A stretch of DNA of 64,000 nucleotides from Metellina segmentata (taxonomy: Eukaryota > Arthropoda > Arachnida > Araneae > Tetragnathidae). The stretch covers positions 95,715,478 through 95,779,477 of the forward strand of contig OX375873.1 in NCBI GenBank assembly GCA_947359465.1, read 5' to 3'. Within the stretch, counting starts at the first letter, position 1. Each line of letters opens with the position of its first letter. Under the pieces are notes generated by a model that was given only the letters and a program-made list of their open reading frames with translations, was not told the origin of the DNA and made no database searches. The position numbers and the translations under genes were made by a program. Shown one piece after another: positions 47,904 to 59,469 of the stretch.

Positions 47904-48325
47904 TAGCCGTTGGCCTCGGACTAGTCCGGCGTTGCTCGTGGTGTAAGGTATTAATCTGTGGTGTAAAATTTTCCGCATATTTCAAATCCGTTGAAGATAT
48001 ATTCAGTTTAAAAATCATTTGTTCAAAGAAAATCATATTTTTAGGTATCAGTCTGAAGTGAAAGTTTCCGCAGATTTCAAAACCTTTGAAAATTTAACTA
48101 TCTTTAACAGTCTAGGAGATTAAAAAAAGAACTAAGTGACTCCAGTTAATAAATTTATCGTCTAGCTGGAAATCAACCGCTCAAAATCAAAGCGGAAACG
48201 AAAAAAATTCTAATTTTCTCCGAGTTCCCCGCGATGTTAAAAATTTGGTATGGTTCAAAGGCTGACAACAAGGTCACTTGGGTAGAAAAGTCTTCATTCG
48301 GGTGTTTCTTCTTCCGAAATAAACG

Positions 48326-48659
48326 GCCGACCAACCGGTATAGTGGTTAAGGTGTTAGCCTCTAGATCGGAAGGTTCATGGTTCGAATCCGGGTCCGGGC
48401 ATGGATGTTTGTAAACGTATGGTGTAGAGGCGGCTGGTGCACCTTAAATCTGTCGTGGCCGAAAGTCCTCACGTTGGGTTGGCGTGGAAGTTTGGAGAGT
48501 GGGGTGCCAGCTCAGGTGTTGCTTCGTCATCTGACCGTGGTTCAAAATTACGAGGTGTTGTCCTCGGATCTTTCCCTTAAGGGACTGATCCCGGACCGTC
48601 GTCAATAGCCCGTTGTGTTGTTCTAGTACGACGTTAACTAAAAATTACCAATTTTATTA
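48326..48659 (+). mobile_element. tRNA-derived SINE, full length
   Basis: Flanked by a perfect 12-base duplication CCGAAATAAACG (48314-48325, 48660-48671). The head has a pol III A box (TATAGTGGTTAAGG) and a B box (GGTTCGAATCC). A body of about 250 bases follows (CCGAAAGTCCTCACGTTGGG, CTGACCGTGGTTCAAAATTA, GATCCCGGACCGTCGTC) and a tail ATTACCAATTTTATTA. The tail in other copies repeats ATTACC, so 3'-end recognition by a LINE is likely. This is the best copy in the window and serves as reference. Confidence 0.93.
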
Positions 48660-48793
48660 CCGAAATAAACGCGTTGAAAATCCACTAGAGAACAAAACTA
48701 TTAAATTCGTTTAAAAATGTTCAAGATTGAATTTTAAAATTCGCCGCCACCCAAAAAGTGCAAATTAATTCAGACTACCTGTGTGCCATAGAA

Positions 48794-49738
48794 ACGAGCG
48801 GATAGATATGCAACTGTTTCCACTGACGTCACAGAATCGATAACCAATGAGAAGAGAATGGGAGCATTTGAGGAATTGTTTGCTAATCGGATCACATGAC
48901 CTAGATACGTATGTCATCAGAATTTTTCTGTTGGCAATTTATCTCTTCCTTTAGCGTACTTCGAAATTTATGTGAGGATAAATTTCTTTGCTGCTGTTTA
49001 GTTATATATTTTAGTTGACTCGGTAACTTTAAATTCAGATCTGTTGTATAATCAAGAGGCTATAGAAAAAAGGAAATAAGGTGTGTAACATGATTTTCAT
49101 TGATCTAACATCATCATCGAAAATTGTATCCTTTTATTATATGTTAATAATTATATAAGTTAGTGTTTTATGTATGCTTTTTGTTACATCAGAATGGTCC
49201 TAAGCCAGGGGTGGATACGACACCATCATCCTAAAGCAAAGGGGGCGGTAAAATATCAGCTGGTAGTGAGTTCAGGAGTGGTTCTTAGATTATTTATGTA
49301 AAATCAACGGAAGCTTGGAAAAATATAAAAAGGGTATTAAAATTTAGGAAAAGTAATTTAGAATCAAAAGGAATTCAATTGGAATTTTTTTAAATAATTT
49401 GGGGAGGATCTAAAAACTATTCCGCCAGATGGGTTCGAACTCGGGAAGTCATCCTCCGTTGCAGACGTTAATCTGAAGGGAGGTGACTTTAGCCATTAGG
49501 CCATCGTTGCTTTCCGTAAAGTTGCTCTTTTAAAGTATAAGTAACCTTAGGATAAGTTGGCGAGATCAAAATCAAAATGGTTACTGCAGCAATCAGATTG
49601 GCGAGATATCCAAGTGAAGCCAAGCCCGTGAAACTAGCCAATCAAGTTAGACTTGCGTAAAGTACTATCATGGTTCTCTTCTCATTGGTTATCGATTCTG
49701 TGACGTCAGGGGAAACCGTTGCATATCTATCCGCTCGT
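48794..49738. mobile_element. Non-autonomous transposon, 9-base TSD, copy 1
   Basis: Inserted in the Helitron with perfect 9-base duplication GCCATAGAA (48785-48793, 49739-49747). Terminal inverted repeats run about 66 bases with two mismatches, starting ACGAGCGGATAGATATGCAA. Length 945 bases, no transposase. The interior includes a minus-strand tRNA-like head (49430-49515) with TGGCCTAATGG and GAGTTCGAACCC. Nine-base duplications and long inverted repeats point to Mutator-like elements; the family name is inference. Confidence 0.85.
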
Positions 49739-49822
49739 GCCATAGAATCGTCAGGATTTTGCGGCAAGAAACTAACACTTCCTTTTATAATAGTAGAGAT
49801 CAGATCTTACTGGTTCGAGAGG

Positions 49823-50814
49823 ACAGGCGCCTCAATCCCATGATAGTACTTTACGCAAGTCCAACTTGATTGGCTAATCGGATCACATGACCTAGATACT
49901 AATGTTATCAAGGTTTATAGTTGTTGGCGATTTATCTCTTCCTTTCTGCTTTCTTCTTTTCTTTTCAGATCCATGGCTATGGGTTGGGTAGAGGTGGGAG
50001 CCGAAAATTGTATCCTTTTATTATATAAGTTAATAATTATATAAGTTAGTGTTTTATGTATGCTTTTTGTTACATCAGAATGGTCCTAAGCCAGCGGTGG
50101 ATACGACACCATCATCCTAAAGCAAAGGGGACGGCAGAGGGGCGGAAAAATATCAGCTGGTAGTGAGTTCAGGAGTGGTTCTTAGATTATTTATGTAAAA
50201 TCAACGGAAGCTTGGAAAAATATGAAAAGGGTATTAAAAATTAGGAAAAGTAAATTAGAATGAAAAGGAATTAAATTGGAATTTTTAAAAAATAATTTGG
50301 AGGATCTAAAATTTTTTCCTCCAGCTGGGTTCGAACTCGGGAAGCCATGAGGCCATCGTTGCTTCACGAAAAGAAGTTCTTTAAAGTATAAGTACCCTTA
50401 ATATATAAGTTGGCAAGAAATACTACTAACAACAACCATACAACATATATATGAGGAGCAAATCAGAGTCAACTTGTCGGACACTTACGCTGTACGCTCA
50501 GGCGCTAGTGTATGTATTGCATTTCTACGAATTGGTAATTGGTAATTTTTTAGTTAACGTCGTACTAGAGCAACACAACGAGCTATTGACGACGGTCCGG
50601 GATCAGTCCCTTAAGGGAAAGAACCGAGGACAACACCTCGTAATTTTGAACCACGGTCAGATGACTGCATTTCTACGAAACAACGCGCATATTCAAATTC
50701 AAATGGTTGCTGCAACAATCAGATTGGCGAGATATCCAAGTGAAGCCAAGCCCGTGAAACTAGCCAATCAAGTTGGACTTGCGTAAAGTACTATCTTGGG
50801 ATTGAGCCGCTTCT
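49823..50814. mobile_element. Non-autonomous transposon, 9-base TSD, copy 2
   Basis: Perfect 9-base duplication TTCGAGAGG (49814-49822, 50815-50823). The ends are ACAGGCGCCTCAATCCC and, from the right, AGAAGCGGCTCAATCCC, continuing into a shared GATAGTACTTTACGCAAGTC. The interior matches copy 1 in order (AATCGGATCACATGACC; the TCAGAATGGTCCTAAGCCAG block; GAGATATCCAAGTGAAGCC). The outer ends differ from copy 1, which has about 55 extra terminal bases. A 5'-truncated SINE is nested at 50531-50665. Confidence 0.82.
50531..50665 (-). mobile_element. tRNA-SINE, 5'-truncated copy (minus)
   Basis: Perfect 13-base duplication TGCATTTCTACGA (50518-50530, 50666-50678). The tail on the minus strand is a repeated ATTACCAATTACCAATT. 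It was inserted into copy 2 of the 9-base-TSD transposon after that element. Confidence 0.9.
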
Positions 50815-50969
50815 TTCGAGAGGTGATGAATTCGAAACCGAAAGTGCTTGTATAGTAAACAAGCATGAACAAACCCTACTTCCATGGAACAAACAGGCTT
50901 TTTTTAACCTGTAGCTTGATATCATTTTTGTCCCTTTTTTAGTAATTTCTCTCGTAACTTCTGCAATTG

Positions 50970-51205
50970 GACCACGGTAGCCTAATTGGCAGTGTCGTTC
51001 GCAACTCAAAACATAAAGTGTCATAATCGGTCCTGACGTGGTGTGGAGGTTTGAAAAGGGTTGACGAGATTAACATCAGCTCAGGTGTTGACCTCGTTGT
51101 CTAACCGTTGTTTAAAATTATGAGGTGTTCTCAGATCTTTTCAGTACCTTCGAGATTGGTCCTGAACCAGTTGAGTTCCTTTCCTTCAGTGTGACGTAAA
51201 TTCAA
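50970..51205 (+). repeat. Diverged SINE related to the main family
   Basis: It follows the SINE in order (AGCTCAGGTGTTGACCTCG, GTCTAACCGTTG, ATTATGAGGTGTTCTCAG) but with many changes and a shortened head (GGTAGCCTAATTGGCAG). It is an old copy or a sister subfamily. Confidence 0.6.
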
Positions 51206-54200
51206 ATATTCTACTAGTTGAATTTATGTCACAATCGTTATTTTATCAAGGTAGCAATAGTCGGGAGATACGCATTTCAGGAAGTCGTGACGCTGCTATT
51301 TCGTTGCCACCGGATTTTTGATCACCCTTCTGGTCATTCACCTTTAATTCTTGTGAAGGCTATATCTTTCTTTGGCTTCTTCCATCTCATGGCAACCTTT
51401 AGCAATGAATCGAATGTTTTCCCTCCAAATCGGTCGAATTTTATTCAATTTAATTTAGTGTGTTGCTTTTCCGAATTCCTGCTTGACGCTTTTGCGTGGT
51501 CTCGTGTATCGTGTAAATTATTTCGGCGAGTGACTTTTTCCTGGTATATATATTTTATTTGTTCTGTTTTAATTTATTGTGTTGTGACAGGCGACTGTTG
51601 TCAATGTTTCATTAGTGTCATAAACATGATACGTTTATATATAAAGGTGTCAACCATACCGGATATTCAGTTCATAATGGCGGTTTATATTTTGTGAAAA
51701 TCTTGTCAGATAGTTTTCTTTTTGCATTTTCCACTCAAATAGTGTTTCGGTTATTGAGTTCAAGTGTCACTTTGTGTCAGAACGAAAATGTTCTTTATTT
51801 TTATAACTTTTATTAAGTGGAAGCTATTTGTAAAAGCGAGAATCACCCCCTTAGCTAATGGCTGGATACTAATATTTTACTGAGGTCAGATTTGAAGTTA
51901 TTTATCATTTATGTAATAACCAGACTTGTATGCAAAGCAGTAAATTTTGAATTACTGTCTTGGCTCAAAATCTGTACTTAAATTCAAATTTCTTGAGATA
52001 ACTATCAAATGTGCACATTGTATCTTAGTTCTAGTAATACATCCAATTGTATATATTCCAATGTACACTCTATTCAGTATTGAGTGTGCTCTGAATATGT
52101 AACATGGCACCAAGAGTACATTTGATAGATTTATGATTCAAGTTTCTATGCACAGTCTCTTTTGTTATAAGTATCAAAAACATTCACTCAGCATTAAAAA
52201 TCAATTTTTAATTTGAAGGAAGTTCAATTCAGTTTGATCAATATTCACTATCAAATGTAGAGTGTTTGTGCTGGTGACTGAAATCGATACACTTATTATT
52301 GCTTGTACCAAAATTCAGTGTGTACTGTTGTCAAAATCTCTTGAATCTAATTTTTTGGATTAGTGTTTCATTGCTTCTAAACATGTTTATCAAGACTTGC
52401 AAGGTTTTGAAAGTGTAGTGAGACATTTTTAATTGGAAATTTTTCCAGTTAATTTGAATTTAAAGTATAAATTTTGGTCTCCCATGGAATTAATAAAAAA
52501 TGAAGTGCTTTGCATACAAAAGGTCTGATTCATATATAAAAGTTCAAAACAAAAAATCACACATTGTGTCTTACCAATTAATGAAATTAATTGAAAATCT
52601 GTCTTCAATGAAGCTAGAATGAAATTGCTTCCAATTTGATTAAATACCTGCTGTCAACAATGATATTTAGACTTAAAGCAATCTTAAGATGCAAGACAAA
52701 ATGCAAAAAGTGTCACATGTGCATTGATTTTCATGTTTTTATTTAACATTTGTACTTTTTATGGTAGTTGACGTAATTAACTGTAAACATCTCGAGCAGT
52801 TCTAAGAATACGTAATTTTTGTGGTTAAATTTAGCAATTCTGGTTTTGAAGTACTGTGCGATTAGAAAGTGTCATTCAAAGCAAAGTTTTGTTTTGCTAA
52901 TAGTAGGAAGTGCAAAGCTAAATACTATTCTGAATGCACTTGAGTACATAAATACAATTAATTGAGACAATGTTTTTCGTATTCTTGTTTAAAATTGTTT
53001 TCCCTGTTATAATTTAGCATGTTGAGATGAAGAGTTTTAAACAATGTAATATATATATATACCTGTTATTTACAATACCTTTTTTTATTTCTTGTGTTGA
53101 CTACAAAGTTAGTTTCTCTTAAAAAATTATACTAAAACATTAAAGTTAAAATTTTATATACTAATACAATGTTATACCCTTTTCTCTACATTTTTTATAC
53201 GTTAGTTTTTATAGGAATTTAGGCTTTTGAATATGAATATGCTTCATTTAGAGTATTTGTTCAAAATACGCTATTATGGATGCTTTTGTTTTAGCGTTCA
53301 AAATTCTTTCATCCAATTTGGGTGAGACATGTATCTGATGGGCGTGCAATTTTGTTTTTCTTTAATTGAACATGTTGAGATGAAGAGTTTTAAACATGGA
53401 TTGTGTTATTCTTTAATAGATTTGTGTTTGCTAAATGGTAAATTCTGTTGGAGTTTGTGATTTATTTGAAATATCCTATTCCAATGGAATTACTTTTTGG
53501 CTGCGTTAATATCTAATCAGGCATGTTTTTTCGAAATACTTTAACAACCCTGTTTTAAATCAGTCAACTTTTTTTTTAATATTATATTCATACAAAATTT
53601 TGTTTGAGTAAATAATACTTGTCAACCAAACTCCAATGTAGAAAATGAATTCACACTATTCTTGATGTTTTGCTTTTAAAAATGTGTGTATTTTTAAATA
53701 TAATAAGGGACACCTTATTAGAATATCAAAACTAAATACATTTATTATTTACAACAAATCTATCAGTTATCATACATGTGTAAATGAATAACAGTGCATT
53801 CCTGTATATCTTACATATCCTGGTAATACATAATGTAAACAACAATATTCATCTGAGTAATAACACAACGTTCCCCCATTGCTTTATTTTACCAGGTCTT
53901 GGTAATATCCAACCATGAAATCCATTTCACATTTATATACCTTAAAAGGTATTTCCTACATATCTTCGAGGGAAATTACATCTTTACCGTTTAAACCCAA
54001 TCCTAAAACGAATGACTGGTCCTTTGAATGACATGTAGTTTTTCCATTCTATCGATTTTATTTCCCTCGGAGTGAAATGTCCTTTTCCATCTAATACTTC
54101 TATAGTATTCAATACTTGTGGTAGCTTCACAGGTTTCTCTATTTATCATGAGAGAGAGCAGTTGAGCTCAGCTCAAGGCAAATGATGCCCGAGTTCTCTT

Positions 54201-54815
54201 GTTTTATACCAAGGTTATTGCATAAAGCAAGACTATTTGGATGGTGATTCACCTGAGTAAAAAATTCTTAAACCACTACATATTGATCAAAGTAAAAAAT
54301 TTAAAAAAAAATGCTTTAACATAAACACAACTCAAATGTTTTTTTGTTTTTCTTGCAAAAAAGTTCCTGGAGTTTGAAATAAAAATTAGCTCACCTGACC
54401 ATAGTTTAAACCACAAGCTGGTCAAGAAAACATTTGAGTTGTTGAAGAAGTTTTCTTATTTATTTCCAGAGTAAAAAAAAAAAATGTATGTACAGCATGG
54501 TGTACAATTCAATTTGTTGTGGACTCGTCAAATACATTTACAATGACAGTTACATAAAGTATTTTGAACAATTCATGTCAGAAGCAAATTAGAAAGTCAG
54601 TCACATTAAAGAAAAAACTTTCAGCAGAAGTACAACGAACATGAAATGGATTATATGGATGGATACAACATGTATGTATATTTGCGTCCGAAGTAAATTG
54701 TAGAAGCAAGGGAGAAGTTCAAATGGAATTTTTTTTTTCCTGTTAACTTAAATGATGTTAACATTCTTTTATGAAAAATAATTGATGATTTTTCAATCAA
54801 GTTATTATTAAGTCA
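51206..54815. other. Intergenic region, no confirmed gene
   Basis: 51215-51720 is less AT-rich, with a plus-strand open frame of 159 codons that has no recognised similarity, and a short ATGGCGGTTTATATTTTGTGA frame at its end; it could be a promoter and 5' UTR whose exons lie elsewhere. 51800-54800 is AT-rich. CATGTTGAGATGAAGAG plus TTTTAAACA occurs twice, at about 53019 and 53371. No gene is supported. Confidence 0.3.
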
Positions 54816-54844
54816 ACCCGAGCAAAGCCGGGTATTTCTGCTAG
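54816..54844 (+). mobile_element. Helitron 3' terminus
   Basis: Hairpin ACCCG-AGCAAAGC-CGGGT followed by ATTTCTG and CTAG at 54841-54844 before host T. This is a typical Helitron 3' end in arthropods. I did not find its 5' end. Confidence 0.65.
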
Positions 54845-55320
54845 TTAATGATAATATCAATGTAATTAAAATTCCTTTTTGGCAAATTGAGGTAAAATTT
54901 GTAGTTTTACTTTTGTGTTCGTGATGGGTTGCTTAAAGCTAAATAAAGGTCAATTCCTAGCGAATTCGATTTGGTTCTTCACTACAGTTTTTACCACGCA
55001 AGAGCTTATTAGACCGGGACCTACAGCTAAAAGAGGATTCCGAACCCCCTACGAACATCTTCGTAGGGATTCGAACTCGGAGCCTGTTGTGAACCAAGGA
55101 CACAGACACAATAGCGAAATCATTGAAAGTAATTTGATACTCTTGGAAAATTCATGTGATTGCTTCAATTTAGAAATGAGCTTCATCGTAGAAGAGACAT
55201 GTAAACGAAACTAATTAGACAAGAATCCAAACCACGGCGAACACTCATGTCAAAGCGGGATTCGAATCCAGAGCTTGTTGAGCCAAAGCACCGAGTACAA
55301 CATTGTGAAAAAACCATTTG
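54845..55320 (+). repeat. Third copy of inverted-repeat segment C
   Basis: It shares with 56850-57345 and with the reverse of 61860-61375 the segments TTAGACCGGGACCT, GAACATCTTCGTAGGGATTCG, ATAGCGAAATCATTGAAAGT and GCTTCAATTTAGAAATGAGC. Two GATTCGAAC/GATTCGAATCC words on the minus strand read as B-box-like sequence. It is a repeat family in its own right, not only part of the palindrome. Confidence 0.7.
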
Positions 55321-56111
55321 ATTTAAGCTATTATGTTTTTCCAAAAAATCGAAGAAATTGAAACTATTCATTGTAAAAAAAAAATGCCACAGCTTAATGT
55401 TTTGAAATGGTTCCTGTGTTCGGATTTTTAATTGGCTGACTGTACAAGGAAAGAAATTGTTCTCAGAAAGAATATTCAACTCAGACATACGTGCCCGTTC
55501 CGAAGCACTAAAGATCGAATAGCATCGTGATATCCCGTTCAAGTTCTGGACCTTTGAAGTGTTCAAATAGTGAAAGAGTGGAAATATTTGAAACCAGATT
55601 TTATAGAAAAATAGGATACATCTATTTTTTATACTGAGTTGATTTTCCAACACCTTATCCAATTCCAATGTTAAAAGGTTATTTTTTTCCCAAAATATCA
55701 AAATTTTATTAATCTTTAAATTATGTGTAAAGGTTAAAAAACATTTAATTTTGCATAACTTCAATTTTGTAAGTGAACTCGGCCTACTCCTAATGTCCAT
55801 ACCACACCAATGTGAGGACCTTTGAAGTCAGGACTGTTTCATGTGCACTAGCCCCCACTTCAACTACGGTCATTGATTGGATCGAGTCTCGAACTCGCGA
55901 CTCTGGTTGCTAATCCGTGACTCTACCAACTGGGTTTCCGCGGTCCCCAACGCTGCATGGAGTTTGCACTAAATAAATGTTTCGTTCCCAAAGAAATTTA
56001 TCATGAATATCGTATAGATTTAATGTTTCATTCTCTCATAATGATGGTAACTAACTAATTCAAACTAATTGTCTTATCAAATTGAGCATTCTCTATCTTC
56101 CTCGGATGCCG
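55321..56111. other. Intergenic, with tRNA-like block
   Basis: No gene. On the minus strand at 55875-55950, AACCCAGTTGGTAGAGTCACGG and CGCGAGTTCGAGACTC look like A and B boxes of a tRNA-derived repeat. A 205-codon minus frame (55800-55183) overlaps the repeat and shows no protein-like similarity I know. Confidence 0.35.
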
Positions 56112-58160
56112 AAGATGCAATCCCCTTCCCTTTTCAAAGTCACTGTTGAATCACGTTCCAGGAAGTCTGAAAAGAATATATTTGTTTCTTGTCCCCATCC
56201 CTCGGACATTCAGAAACAAACATGGTTACCAACATTTAAGATGAACGAAAGGTAGCCAAGAGGAGAGTGGTTTTCATCGCCAAGGCGCCCATTCAGAAGG
56301 GCAACCTTCCCGGTGGCAACACGTGTCCTCAATTCCTATCCATGCTTTCCCTATGGGAGTGCTCCCCTCCCCCCGCCTTCTCTCGAGAATCTGGCGAGGA
56401 AGGACTTGGCGTGTTTGATTCACAAAAAGCGATAAATGATTCAAAACACGACTGACTAGATGCTTGGTCTCGGGGCTAAAGTTTGCGGTCGTAATTTCCT
56501 CAAGTAAATTTTCGCATATCTATCCCGGGAAGATCTCAAGTCCAGATGGTTTTCACGTAGCGCACAACGGCCTGAATTTGCTTCGTTTTAGAAGGATAAT
56601 GACGAACAAATATTTATCCTTTTGCTCTCTGAAAATACTCGTCGTATTGTATAAAATGTATTCCGTTAATTTTGACACACACTTGACAGTGGAATGGGTG
56701 AATATCTTTGAACCGGGTGGGAATTTGGTATTTCTGATAAAAAATGACTTAGTTTTTAGTTTAGGAAAAACTGATGAAGAGGAAAACGTACTAAACCAAA
56801 AAATTTACTCCAATAGCTGCATCGGCATCTGTTAATAAAAATTTCTTTTTGTCAAAATGAGGTAAAATTTATGTCCTTTACTTTTGTATACGTGATGTCA
56901 CTGAATTGGTACAACACAAGGTATATTGGGTTGCTGAAAGCTTAAATTAAGCTGAGCACAAGAATTCGTTTGCTCAAATGAATTCGTAAAAACTCAACCA
57001 TAAATATTATCAATTTTTTGTGCAGTTCTCGGTATACGTAACTCATACGCTGAAAATTGAGAGTTTAGTAACAAGAAAGAGAAGAGTGTAAAACTAGTTG
57101 ACCATTGCTAACGAATTTGACTTGGTTTGTCACACGACAGATTAATTGACCGGGACGTACAAATACGAACATCTTCGACCGGGATTCGAACTCAGAGCCT
57201 GTTGAACCCGGTACACTGATACAATAGCGAAATCATTGAAAGTATTGTGATATACTTGTAAAGCTCATGTAAATGCTTCAATTTAGAAACGAGTTTCATC
57301 GTAGAAGGGACATGTGAACGAAACTAATTAGCAAGGTAATGATAATTTTGGTTAACGTCGTACTAGAGCAACACAACGGGCTATTGACGACGGTCCGGGA
57401 TCAGTCCCTTTAGGGAAAGATCCGAGGACAACACCTCGTAATTTTGAACCACGGTCAGATGACGAAGCAACACCTGAGCTGGCACCCCACTCTCCAAACT
57501 TCCACGCCAACCCAACGTGAGGACTTTCGGCCACGACAGATTTAAGGTGCACCAGCCGCCTCTACACCATACGTTTACAAACATCCATGCCCGAACCCGG
57601 ATTCGAACCAGGAACCTTCCGATCTAGAGTCTAACACCTTAACCACTATACCGGTTGGTCAGCCAAATACATTACGAAGAAAATTATTATTATTTTTTAA
57701 ACTGGTAATGTGCTTAGCGAATATGTGTTAATACATATTGGCTAAAAATTTATACATATACAGAAGAGTTGGCAAATAAAGAGAGTCAAATCTACACCAT
57801 TTGACCAATCAAAACCAATCCACATCTCTTTTTTTTTTATCCATCCTGTATTCAGAAAGCCCTGAAAGAATAGTATATTCCTGTTTGATTGTCATATCTC
57901 ACCGCTCAATGTTTAGCCGTCAGAGAGCGCAGAAGTAATATTTATTTTTAATACATTTTATTCTACTTTTAAACTTTAAAATCACTCTCCTGAAAAATCA
58001 CGTTTTTCGAGATATGAAATTGTTGAAAGGAGTGAGCGACATATTAACCCTGTTCTATTTGGCCTAGTTGTTCAATGGTGGCTAAAAACAATTCAAAATC
58101 CCATATGAATAGCATTGAGTATTATTACTATTGCTGGTACGCAGCTCAGTTATTTCAGCA
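56112..58160 (+). repeat. Large inverted repeat, left arm
   Basis: Pairs with 61010-62231 in reverse. In order: segment B 56112-56481 (nearly identical to 62231-61862), a 370-base piece absent from the other arm (56482-56850), segment C 56851-57345, a SINE insertion, segment D 57665-57830, and segment E 58040-58160. B is much less diverged than C-E. Segment B keeps an open frame of 62 codons (56267-56455, MVFIAKAPIQKGNLPGG) in both arms, without recognised similarity. Confidence 0.85.
57347..57664 (-). mobile_element. tRNA-SINE, full-length copy (minus)
   Basis: Covers head to tail of the SINE on the minus strand: GACCAACCGGTATAGTGG, GGTTCGAATCCGGGTTCGGG, the body, and GTACGACGTTAACC. It is highly similar to the reference at 48326. 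It lies between segments C and D of the left arm and is absent from the right arm, so it inserted after the duplication or was lost there. Target duplication is not clear. Confidence 0.9.
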
Positions 58161-58661
58161 GAATACTAAGCACACACACACACACATTTCTAAGAAAAAA
58201 TCTACGAGCGGTGTTTCTATCGTTAGTACTCCCTGTTTAATATTTAGTGATTTTTATCCAAACAACAGTCAACTTTAAAGTACCTTGCACATTAATAACT
58301 TCCTAGTAGTTAAATCTATTAATTACTTGACAAAAATATATTTGATGGAGCGACAAGGTCTAGTTGAGGATGGAACAGAAGATTGTGACAAATAATCTGT
58401 TTACCCTTATTAGTACAAGCAAAGGCACCAAAGAAATGCTAAACACACTTTGCTCATATTGATATTTTCTTGAAAAAACATTGCCAGAAAATTTTTCTGT
58501 TCAGCGCCATTACAGCCTTCATTATAATTGTATTTCTGATATTATCGTTCGACAAAATATGTCTGAAGATTGTTCATAAATTGTACGTAACCTTTTTACA
58601 GAGCAGTTGATAAGACATTAGTTGTGAGAATTTGTGGTACAGTTGAAGTTTCCGTGATAAT

Positions 58662-59461
58662 TAGGGCAACTTTTTGCAACAAATGCAACTTTTTTTCACA
58701 CGTTCTAAGCTGCATGTAAAATGCTAAAACAAAAATTCCTCCTTCATGGGGTGTATTGTAAGTGAGTTATAACCGCAACATAAATGCAACTTTCTGCATA
58801 AATGGAACTTTTTGCATACATGCAACCACCTGCAACTTTTTAAAATTTAGCTTAAAATTAATTAATATGAAGTTACTATTTTATTTTTTGCCCTCTGAAC
58901 CAAATATTCGATCACGTGTGTCTGATCTTGCGAACGCCGAAGTATTGCGATCAAACAAGAAGTTAATGGAAAGAAGCTGTTTGTCCTAACAGACAAAAGT
59001 GAAATGGCAAGAAGTACTTTTAACACATCAGTTGGCACCCTTGATAATGCAGAGAAAACTTGCTTAATCGACTGCAGAGTTTGCGAGGTGAGTGTCAATC
59101 ATAAATATGCTGTTCGCCTTGTAGATATGACGTTTCAAAATCCACTGAATGTTGAGCGAAAGGATTTGGCGCTTCTGCTATATAATATAGCACATTATTT
59201 TAATGCGGCTGGCGCAGTTTTTCAATGTTAAAGAAATTACTGGCCAAGGATCGGCCATTCAATGTTTGTCTGTATTTAAGAATGTATAATAATATTGTTA
59301 TACACGACTAAAATTGTCAATATATTTTTCATTTTTTACGAATAATTTATTTTAGAATTTAGTGTATCAAAAATAAATGCAACTTTATTTCCATAAATGC
59401 AACTTTAGGGAATGACAAATGCAACTTTTCCCATTTTTACTGCAACAAAAAAGTTGCCCTA
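58662..59461. mobile_element. hAT element with TGCAACTTT subterminal repeats
   Basis: Perfect 8-base duplication GTGATAAT (58654-58661 and 59462-59469). Ends TAGGGCAACTTTTTG and, from the right, TAGGGCAACTTTTTTG. ATGCAACTTT words are clustered inside both ends (58683, 58783, 58833; 59377, 59396, 59418 and others). The 800-base interior has only short broken frames (RVSDLANAEVLRSNKKLMER). Non-autonomous hAT; it sits in the spacer of the large inverted repeat. Confidence 0.88.
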
Positions 59462-59469
59462 GTGATAAT

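Larger units (their letters stand above)
47921..49799 (-). mobile_element. Helitron carrying two nested insertions
   Basis: On the minus strand it starts at 49799 with TCTCTACTATTATAAAAGGA after host A, and ends GCAACGCCGGACTAG at 47921 before host T. Removing the SINE (48326-48659) and the 9-bp-TSD transposon (48794-49738), with one copy of each duplication, leaves about 580 bases, close to the 559-base copy at 40721. GGCACACAGGTAG is interrupted exactly at the transposon insertion point. Confidence 0.78.

Noticed and set aside
48378..48608. 76-codon frame in the SINE (also at 57381-57584)
   Set aside because: It is the SINE read in one frame; the repeats are pol III derived and non-coding.
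55183..55800. 205-codon minus-strand frame
   Set aside because: Overlaps a repeat, has no protein-like motifs, and AT-rich DNA gives such frames by chance.
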